The notes under the pieces: generated by a model
Database searches by the model: none
What the model was told of the DNA's origin: nothing
Seen by the model: the letters and a program-made list of their open reading frames with translations, nothing else
Assembly: GCA_019973155.2 (NCBI GenBank)
Contig: BPQB01000038.1
Location: 62,001-126,000 of the forward strand
Length of the DNA stretch: 64,000 nucleotides
Direction: 5' to 3'
Source of the DNA: Phanerochaete sordida
Lineage: Eukaryota > Basidiomycota > Agaricomycetes > Polyporales > Phanerochaetaceae
Position numbers and translations under genes: made by a program
In this document: piece after piece, positions 56,233 through 64,000 of the stretch
Position numbering within the stretch: the stretch's first letter is position 1
Layout of the letters: the number at the start of each line of letters is the position of its first letter

Positions 56233-57673
56233 ATGTCGAGGTTCTATGGTTCACCACGTTCGACGGAGAGTCCCATGGACTTCGAGTACACTTCGCGTCC
56301 GAACGTGAAGCCTGTGTGGGCTCAAGGAGAGGACACGAACACGCCGCGTAAACGTGAGTGCTTGCTTCGTGCTTCTGCGTTGGGGTCGCCAACGGTGCGC
56401 GATAGGTCCGCTTGCAGAGCTGAACGTACCAGCGCGATCATTTCATGCAAGCGACCCAAGCACGCCAACCTTTGGCAGCATGCCTACAAACATACCCTTC
56501 ATGTTGAACGTACCTGCCCCAGTCACGCCCCACCGCGACCCATGGGTGCCCCCAAACGCCCCTTACGCCGAGATCAAGGACGTCGACATGGCGGAGGCCA
56601 GCCCGCCGCAGAAGGCTGCACCGTTGGCAGACACGAGCAGTAATTCCGACCACGAGGATGAAGAAAGGAGCAAAGACCGAAGGATCGCGCTTGGCGGCCT
56701 CAGGCGGGTGTACAAGTCGCGGCAGAAGCTCAGAGAGCGGAATCGGCTAGGGTTGGCCAAGGCTCGGGTAGAGGATGCAGACGACAGCGAGGCGGACAGC
56801 GAGGACGACGCCGTGTCGCCCATAACGCAGAATACCTCCAATCACTACACACTTAATATCCCTGCTCCGGCTGCCCCCAAATCGGACACGCCATATGTGC
56901 TATTGGGGTACGTCCAACGTCCTGTATGAATTAAACGCTGCTTACCTCTAGCCTTCTAGATACTTGCAATTCTTCTTCAACCTCTCGCTGATCCTGGTTT
57001 TTCTGTACCTCCTGGTGCAGTTCATCTTGACGGTACAGCGTGACGTCGAACATAGGATCGCCGAGTATTCAATGGGTAAGGTCACTCGGTGCCTCCTTCT
57101 CCCGAAATGGACGCGCTCATGATTACGCATATACAGATATAGTGCAAGAGATAGCGCAATGTGCCATACATTTCAAGAGCAACTTGTGCGCCACGAACCC
57201 AATCCCGGCAATGATGCATCAATGCGGGCAGTGGGAGACCTGCATGAACCGTGACCCGACCAAGGTCGGGCGCGCCCGCGTAGGTGCCGAGCTCATCGCG
57301 GAAGTTGTGAACGGCTTCGTCGAGCCGATATCATGGAAGACCCTGGTACGTACCGCGCTATCACAGATACGTCTGGGCATGTGAATGACTGACGGATGGC
57401 ACCCAGGCGTTCACCCTCACATCGCTGTCGTTCCTCACCGTCTTCGTGAACAGCCTTCTGTCGCTGTATCGGTCCAGGCATAACCCTGCGAATGCGCCGG
57501 CCGCGCACCCGCAGCCCATGTCAGCTTTCCCCATCACCCCGGTGGCGCCATACCCCCACCACATGCTGAACGCCGCGCCGGGATGGGGCAAGCCATGGGC
57601 CGCCCCGGGGGTCGAGGAGATTCCCCCGCGGAGGAGAAAGTTGGAGAATGGCGCAGCGAAGGACATCCAGTAG
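56233..57673 (+). CDS. BRL1: Brl1/Brr6-type nuclear-envelope protein
   Basis: Brl1 and Brr6 are paralogous nuclear-envelope/ER membrane proteins needed for nuclear pore assembly and lipid balance; many fungi have one. Five exons: 56233-56353, 56418-56907, 56960-57075, 57137-57345 and 57407-57673. The N-terminal half is disordered and charged. The conserved domain has a first membrane helix (YLQFFFNLSLILVFLYLLVQF), a lumenal loop with paired cysteines (IAQCAIHFKSNLC and MMHQCGQWETCMNRDP, the di-sulfide signature), an amphipathic segment (VGAELIAEVVNGFVEPISWKTL) and a second helix (AFTLTSLSFLTVFVNSLLSLY). The C-terminus is a Pro-rich tail of about 65 residues. Brl1 was chosen over Brr6 only because of the long N-terminus. 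Confidence 0.9.
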
Positions 57674-58269
57674 GAATCGCGGCATGTATCAGGGCATCGC
57701 AGACGCTCTTCTCGGATCTATCTTATGACTGTTTATAACCCTTCTGACGTCTGTTCTTGCATCACTGTTGGGGTGTGGCAACAGTTCGTGCGATGTTCAT
57801 ACGTGAGTCTCTCTAGGCTGCGGCGTGCGAGGCTTTGAGCTAAAACGACATAACAGATGTTCGGTGTCCCGTCTTGCTGCCTTGTTGAATAGGTGGTGAT
57901 TTCATTCTGCGAATGCTCGATCGTTCATTTGCGTCGTCTGCAGCATACACGAGGCTCAGATTGAATCTTCGTATCGTCATGAGAACCCTATCACGAAAAT
58001 GGACTATCACCGGGTGTTCTTGTGTGAGTGAGTTCTATGACTCTATATGCGGAAGCACGAGGCTGATATTCAGTGGCGTCACGTTCATGTCCGCAGGTCC
58101 CTGGCGGCCGCTAACTTAGCTTCCCATTAATATCGCCAGAAGCCGCGGCGGACCACGCACACGTCATCTTGTTGCACGAGACCTGACCGGCATGGGCACG
58201 CTCGCATCCAGGAATCCAGTACCAGCGTTCTACCGCCGCACGGACGCCACGAAACGAAGAAAGAAGCGA
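57674..58269. other. Intergenic, no gene seen
   Basis: Normal-composition sequence containing the 3' region of Brl1. Nothing else is recognised. Confidence 0.45.
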
Positions 58270-60900
58270 TAGACAGCTATGCACTGGCCTCAGGGTCAGC
58301 CTTCCCGAAGGCCCGGCGGGGCATGCCTCAAACCTTGCCCGGGACACGCCCGTCCTCACTATCGCACATCCCCTTCAGGCGACCCCATTCCGTGCCTGAG
58401 CCAATCGCCGCGGCGCGGCTCCCAGGACGGCGAGCTTCGCCTCTTCGAGGGCACGCCCCGCGCGGCGCACTGCCACCGACACCGCACGTCGCTGCGGCCG
58501 GGCTGGCACCTTCCCTGCCCCCGCCCGCCGCGGCCGCGTCCAATTGTGCGGGGTCGCCATGGGCATCGATCGCAAGCGTTTACGACACGGCTATTCTCGA
58601 ACGGGCGGGACCCTGCCCAGGGCCCCTGCGCGCGCGCGCGCAAACCCACCCCCAACGCCGCACAGAGTCGCCCGCGCGGCGCGTGCGGGCCATCAGCGGC
58701 GGCGCTCGCGCCCCCCAGTGGCGGCGGCGGGCCTGTCGCTGATGCCGATGCGGATGGACGCCTGTTGGGGCCAGGGACGCCGCGGGTGCGCGATCGGACG
58801 GTCCTGCGCAGGCGGCTCCCGAGACAAGGATGTCACTGATCTCCCTGGCCGGGGGTTCCGCGTGCGACACGGCCGCGCGCGCCCTCAGCGGTCGGTTCAT
58901 ATATCCCCAGGGTGCATCAGCGAGATCCTATCGGCGGCCGCCAGCGCGCCATGTCTGCATCGCGGCAGTGGCCCGCGCAGCTGCACGGCCTGATAGAAGC
59001 GGCCGCGAGGCACGCGCCCGAGCCTTCCATTATGCGCTCCTCGTTGGCAATTGCACGTCGGGTAAGCTCAGGCTCGGGCTCTGGCGCCGGGCCAGCCTGC
59101 TTCGCCTAACGATGATAACCCGCCGCAGGGTCGCGCGGGCCTAGTACAGCAGCTCTGTGCCCAGGGTCCGCCGCCGCGCGCTGCGGCGCGGCGGCCACAC
59201 GCCCGGTGGCGGTGGAGCGCGGGTGCGGGAGCAGAGGGCGGCGGGGGCGTGCGAGCCCCAGATGCGCCTCTTGTGCGAAGGAACGTGTGCGCGGCGTGCT
59301 TCGCGTGGGACGCGCCGGCGAGTTGTTTGCACGCGCAGAGTGCCCGGCACAGCCCCTGCGCCCGCTGCGCCCCGACCTGCCAATCATCCTGCAGAGCCTG
59401 TCGCCCGGTGATATCACGGCAGCCCACGCGAGGCGCCGTGTGCCCACGCGCCCAGGCGTACGCGGGGCTCAGGCCTGGCTCAGGCTCAGCCGCGCGCCAT
59501 CCGGAAGTGCGCAGGCTGCTTCTGCGGCCGCGTACGTCAGGCCGTGCGCCGCGCGGCGGCTGGCGTGGGCAGGCGGGCACATCCTGAAGACTGCGCCAGC
59601 GCGGGCGTCGCACGGTGACGCACCAGGCGGATGACGCGCCGCACGGTCTGGGCAGCGCCACGCGCGGGCAGTGCGCGCCCCGGAAGGTTGGGGCACGGCG
59701 GGGGCGCGCCCCGCCGTGTGCAGATCGCCCGCCGTCACGCGCGCACAACAGCGGGCATCGCGCACGCCCTGCGCATCTGCGATCGCATCTCGCTGACCAG
59801 AGGGGCCAGGCACGCGCGATCAGGAGGCCCCGGGCTGCTGGAGCCTCCTCGCACGCGCACGCTGCGCTGTTCCGACGGCCACCGGGGGCACAGCCGCGCC
59901 CCGCGCGATCGCACGGCGTGCCTCAGGCGCACCAGCCTCCCGGCGCGCCCCTCCCGCGCGCGCACTGTTACTTCCGCGCCGTGGGGCGATCCCGCGTGCG
60001 ACGCGTTTCGCGCGCGCGCGCCCGCGGAGCACGCCCTGCACGCGGGCGACTGCGCCCGCGCGGAAGCAACGGCGGGCGGGCGGCCGCCTGGTCTTGCGGG
60101 CCCGGCCGCGGCGGGCGTCGCTCCCACGGGCGGGCTGCTGCCTGTGGCGGCGGCGGCGCGCAGAGCCACGCCCGCCGCTGCGAAAGGTCTAATTGCGCTG
60201 ATCGCGCTGGGTACAGGCCCCGCGGGGGCGCACACGTTGCCGTTGCGTCTGCTCTCGCCCCCGAGACGCGTTGTGCGTGCAGCCGTGGCCCGTTCGAGCA
60301 TGATGCTCGCACGCCAGGGTCGCGGCGAGGGAGACAGGCCGCGCAATGCGGAATGCGAATACGCTTTCGCACCCACGCCGTTGGGATGTCGTTACAGCCC
60401 CCGCGCAGGCGTTCTGTCAGAAGCGTCCTGCCTAGGGTCCTGTCGTAACGCTGAGCTGATTTTCGTGCTCGCGTTTGTACGTACATCTGGAACGCAATCT
60501 CGATGGGTTCTTCCAGACATCCTCCGGCATCTGTGGGAATGGCCACGGCTGTTGTGGGTCCAACGCGCGGGCGAGCGCCCGGCGCCGCCGTCGACGATCG
60601 TTGCCATCCGAGGCTGTGATAGATGACGATTGCAGGTCTGCAGAGAACAAAAGGCTGTCGCGCCGGAGCGGAGGCTTCGTGCGCGATCTCGATCGGATGG
60701 ACAGCACTATATGAGCATTGCGAGAGACAGACCTAGGATTACAATGCGAGGTGAAATGGGAATATGAGACGTGCGAGGAAAGCAAAACGAAGCCTGCAGG
60801 CAAGCGAGGCAGGTCCAGACCCCAAAGAAAAGGCAGACGGAGCCACCGAGCACAGCGACGCATGATGGAGACGTTGCATCGGGTGCATACGATGCTGGAT
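58270..60900. other. Extremely GC/CpG-rich tract, left part
   Basis: Base use changes sharply near 58270. From there to about 60450, CG and GC dinucleotides dominate (a (GC)n run near 58628-58640) and almost every frame is open for long distances on both strands, so ORF length carries no information. Between about 60450 and 60900 composition is closer to normal. I see no splice-supported gene, tandem repeat unit, or similarity to a transposase or reverse transcriptase. Confidence 0.5.
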
Positions 60901-60937
60901 GGCGGCCGGTGTAGCGGGAGCCCTCCCAGGAGTAGTG

Positions 60938-61328
60938 TTATTTGCCCCCGCCTGCCGCAGCCTTCTCTTCTTCCTTTTTCTGCAACCAATGTCAGCAGTC
61001 CTGGCAAATGGGCGAGATCGTGGCAACGAGAGGTCCCACCTTCTGCTTCTCTCTGAGGACGGCAGCGTCCCTGTGCAGCACGGCGCGATCCGTCAGCGAC
61101 CCCGCACAGCAAGCGAACAGACAGACACGCACTGCTCTCTGCGCTTCTGGAGCGACGCCGCGCTCTCCTTGGCCTTGCCCTTCGCGGCCGCCTGCAGCTT
61201 CTTCTGCGCCTTCGCGCGGTCCGTCTCACGCTGGTTGCCACCTAGCACGCCGCACGCCCCGCCGCGCACGCGTGAGCACATCAACGCTGCCAACGCCGGC
61301 TGCCGCGCGCAGGCCACTCACGGGTCAT
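60938..61328 (-). CDS. SERF/4F5-family small basic protein
   Basis: SERF (small EDRK-rich factor, 4F5) proteins are short, charged, disordered proteins; animal members speed amyloid aggregation, and a role in rRNA/nucleolar RNA binding has been proposed. Four exons: 61328-61322 (7 nt), 61241-61133, 61070-61040 and 60979-60938. Joined in phase they give 62 residues that begin MTRGNQRETDRAKAQKK, continue GKAKESAASLQKRREQ and DAAVLREKQK, and end with a Lys/Glu stretch and AAAGGGK. This matches the family layout from first to last residue, including the MTRGNQRE start split by an intron after MT plus one base. It is the only gene I can defend in the GC-rich tract. Confidence 0.88.
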
Positions 61329-61329
61329 C

Positions 61330-64000
61330 GCTGTGCGTTCTGCGCCGGGTGCCGCGCCGCGCGTGCGTCGTCTGGGGGTGGAGAGGGTCGGAGGAAGGGT
61401 GCTCGTCGTCGTGCAGCCGCGAGTGCAGCTTTTGTTTCGACGACCTTCGACGGCGGCGCGTGACGTGACGTAACGGCTGTGACTGATGGGTTCCCACAGC
61501 GGCGCGCGCCTGCGCGGAGGCGCCTCCTCGGGGCGCCCACAAGGCAAAGCGTCGGGCGACGTCGCGCAGCTCGCGCTTGACGTGCTGACAGCGCGCCCGC
61601 GTGCCCGTCTGCGCACGTCCCACGCGCGCGGTGCGACGCAATCACGCATCTCGGGCTCTATGCTGCCGCGTCATCAATCTGTCAGAAAGACACACGGCCC
61701 CGTCGGCTACTTGGCAGCTGTTCGCGCGCTCGGGCATGCCCTGCGGACACTTCGGAGCACGCGCAGGGTCCTCGACGTCTGCGTCCCAGTCTGATGCGGA
61801 GATGCCATCTGCATTGATACGCACACCCCACGATCCCGTCCTGCACTGGCCCCGTGTCGCCAACCAGTCCGATCTGCAGGACGGCGCAGGCTCGCCCGGT
61901 AAGCGTCCCCGGAGCGTACCGCGCACTCACGTCGGCTGCACACCAGGGGGCTCGCGTTCGCACCTATGAACGCATCCACCGCGAAGCACACAGGGTCCCT
62001 GGGCGATCGCCCGTTATAAGCTCGCCGAGGCCGCCAGGGTCCTGCGCAGCGTGGCGCGCGGTGCGCCGGGTGCGGCTCCCATGGCTGCCCAATGCGCCCC
62101 AACAGGCCCCGCGGCAAGTGCACAACCGAAGCCTGTTCGACAGGCCCCCGCCGCTAGCGGGGATTCCGCGGCCGGCGCCCCACTGCGCGCGCGAACGGCG
62201 AGCGCGCCCTGCAGGCCCCGTGGCCGCACCGCGGCAGGATCCAGCGGACGCGCACGGGCGCGTGTGCACGCCCTGTTCTCCCGCTGCCCTTCGCGCGGCC
62301 GTGGCAGCGGCCTGCGCACGCCCGCGGGGCACGCACCCATATGCGGCAACGACCAACCCAAAAAATGCGCGCAGGCGCCGCGGCGTGGCGCGCGGGCTCT
62401 ATCACAGCGCGGTGATCGCCCCGCGCACGGAGCGGGCCACAGGACATGCAGTGCTGCCAACTCTCCTGCCACGAACCTTGCCCGTGTGCCCTGCGCGCCC
62501 CCCGCGCCGGGCTCGCCGGCACCGCCGCCGCCGCTGTTCCCTCGCTGCAGTGCCTGCACAGAGTTCGCGCGGCGCAATTGGGTGTCCAGGGATATGCAGG
62601 GCAAACAGCGTATTACGCACCGGCAGCACAGCGCGCCTGCACGCTGGCCGCGATGCCCTCCGCCCAGGGCGTGCCCGCCTATGCAGACTGCTCGCCGGCG
62701 CGGCCAAGTGACCTCATCGCCCGCGCTGTGCGCTGCAGGGCCGCCCCAGCGCAAATGGGGCGCGCCACAGCAGCGCAAGGGCCCGCGTCGCTACGCGGCA
62801 GCGTGTGCGGCGCACTGCATGCGCGGACGCCCCCTTCGGCGATCGCGCCGCGCCCGACCCGCACAAGGTTCGCGCAAAGCACACGCGCCAGATCCCGCGT
62901 GCGGCGGCGCGCGCGCGCATGTTGGATCCAGATCCCGCGAAGATGGGTGCGCGCGGGTGCTCAGGGTCTCAGGGTCCTGCGCGGTGTCCGCTGACGTGCG
63001 CAGCGGGTCGCACGCGCCGACGGAGGGGCGGGGACTCGGGGGCGTGCGCCGAGCGGAGCCTGCGCGCGGTTGCCTGGGCGACGGGCGTGCGCAGGCTGCT
63101 GGATACCGCCGCGCGGCACGGACGGTGCCTGTGTGCGGCGGGCGCGGCGTCGCGTGCAATTTTGTGGGTGGTCAAATTGGATTCGGGGCGACGCCGCGCA
63201 GCGGTTCTGCCGGGAAGCGGGGCCCAGGGCTGCGCGGCCGCACTCGGACAGGATTTCGCGCGCGGACCCTGGCGCAGCCTAAACCGCGCTCGGGCAGGGA
63301 TCACCAGGCAGCCCTCCGGCTCCTCGGGCGCAGGGCACTGGGCAGGGCCATGCCAGCCAATCCCCGTGCGCGGAGCGGCGCAGGCGCCCAGCCCCGATGC
63401 GGGTGGACGATCTCCACCCCCGCTCGCACGATGGCTTCCATATCGGCCGCCGTCATCTGCTCCGCGGGGCTCGCGCCTTGCCGGGCGGCCCTCGGTGCCA
63501 AGCAGCCCCTGCGCTTCCTGATGCGCAGCGCGCTCGCGGGGTCCCAATCCCGAATGCGGCCGCACGGGCACGCGGACGCTGTGTGTTCTTTGACACCTGC
63601 GCTTCTGCCGCGCGCGCACGCTGCGGGGGCGCGCCGCGAGCGGGAACTCTGATGGATTGCTGCCGCAGAGAGACAGCGGGTCCATTCTCCATCAGCGACA
63701 CCCGCACGCCAGGGCGCACGCCGCACATGGGCACACGCAAAGCGCGCGCAGGGGGCGCCACAGGGGCGCGCGGAGGCATCGAGTGAGGCCGCTCCTCGGC
63801 ACCGGGGCAGCGAGCAGCGGCGCGTGATGCGTGACGCGGCGGGGGCACGCTGACGTACGCGCGGCTGACGCGCCGCGGCGTCCCTGCCAGCCCCGGGAAA
63901 ATGTTGCTGTGCCTGATGCTCGGCAGGGCGCCCCACCGCCCGCGCCGCGTCACCGTCAAAGTTTGGCCTCGCCGGCACGTGGTTCTGGGCCCTGCGAGCC
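61330..64000. other. Extremely GC/CpG-rich tract, right part, to window end
   Basis: As at 58.3-60.45 kb, nearly all six frames are open (the longest frame runs 62051-63652), with residue composition dominated by Ala, Arg, Pro and Gly as expected of random GC-rich DNA. No convincing splice-joined protein, repeat unit or RNA gene was found. The tract continues past the window. Confidence 0.5.

Noticed and set aside
58620..58645. GC dinucleotide run as Z-DNA or microsatellite element
   Set aside because: The alternating run is only about 12 bp and is expected by chance in this composition; no expansion or flanking duplication is visible.
59631..60626. 331-codon open frame on the plus strand
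   Set aside because: Same compositional effect; no start context, splice signals or recognisable motif, and other frames on both strands are equally open over the same bases.
62051..63652. 533-codon open frame on the plus strand
   Set aside because: Every frame in this tract is long because stop codons are rare in GC-rich DNA. The product is Ala/Arg/Pro/Gly noise with no domain, and overlapping frames are equally open.

Overview
The window is nuclear DNA of a filamentous basidiomycete, most likely an agaricomycete of polypore type. The support is the density of short spliceosomal introns (mostly 45-70 nt, GTRNGY...YAG), small exons, GC-rich third codon positions, and families that are typical of or confined to these fungi: a FunK1-type kinase, DUF7704 membrane proteins, lineage-specific F-box-like proteins and a GH10 xylanase. 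No bacterial operon, CRISPR array, insertion sequence or recognisable retroelement was seen. All exon structures below were assembled by eye from splice signals, reading phase and family conservation; none is confirmed by RNA data.

Layout. 1-2.2 kb: 3' part of a Sel1-repeat gene, then an F-box-like gene (-). 3.0-6.7 kb: a divergent pair, SRP68 (-) and GET3 (+), two ER-targeting factors sharing a 248-bp gap. 7.3-10 kb: an unrecognised gene and a possible small gene. 10.2-13.6 kb: a CofD/UPF0052-like protein (-), an initiator tRNA-Met (-) and a DUF7704 membrane protein (+). 13.8-19.3 kb: ARP6 (-), a coiled-coil protein (+) and a membrane-anchored aspartic-peptidase-like protein with altered active-site motifs (-). 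21.0-28.5 kb: secreted beta-lactamase-like hydrolase copy A (+), an ADAM-type metalloprotease (+) and a second F-box-like gene (+). 29.8-40.3 kb: palmitoyltransferase subunit ERF4 (+), a GH10 xylanase with an apparent frameshift (+) and an AP-1/Yap1-like bZIP factor (+). 42-52.3 kb: a same-strand array of beta-lactamase-like hydrolases (one fragment, one frameshifted copy B, and copies C and D), interrupted by a hypothetical gene and an N-terminally truncated FunK1 kinase. 53-57.7 kb: a PhyH dioxygenase (-), mitochondrial ClpP (-) and, divergently, the nuclear-envelope protein Brl1/Brr6 (+). 58.3-64 kb: an extremely GC/CpG-rich tract open in nearly all frames, in which the only gene I can defend is a four-exon SERF/4F5 gene (-).

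Themes. Housekeeping genes for protein targeting, modification and turnover (SRP68, GET3, ERF4, ClpP, Brl1) alternate with fast-evolving accessory genes (F-box-like, FunK1, beta-lactamase-like array, ADAM, xylanase). Gene architecture is the most striking feature: 6-nt exons complete the zinc-binding motif of the ADAM and restore the conserved sequence of ClpP, 8-nt and 18-nt exons occur elsewhere, one intron has a GC donor, and one stop codon sits alone in its own exon. Several one-base frame breaks lie in G, A or CG runs and may be either real decay or sequence error.
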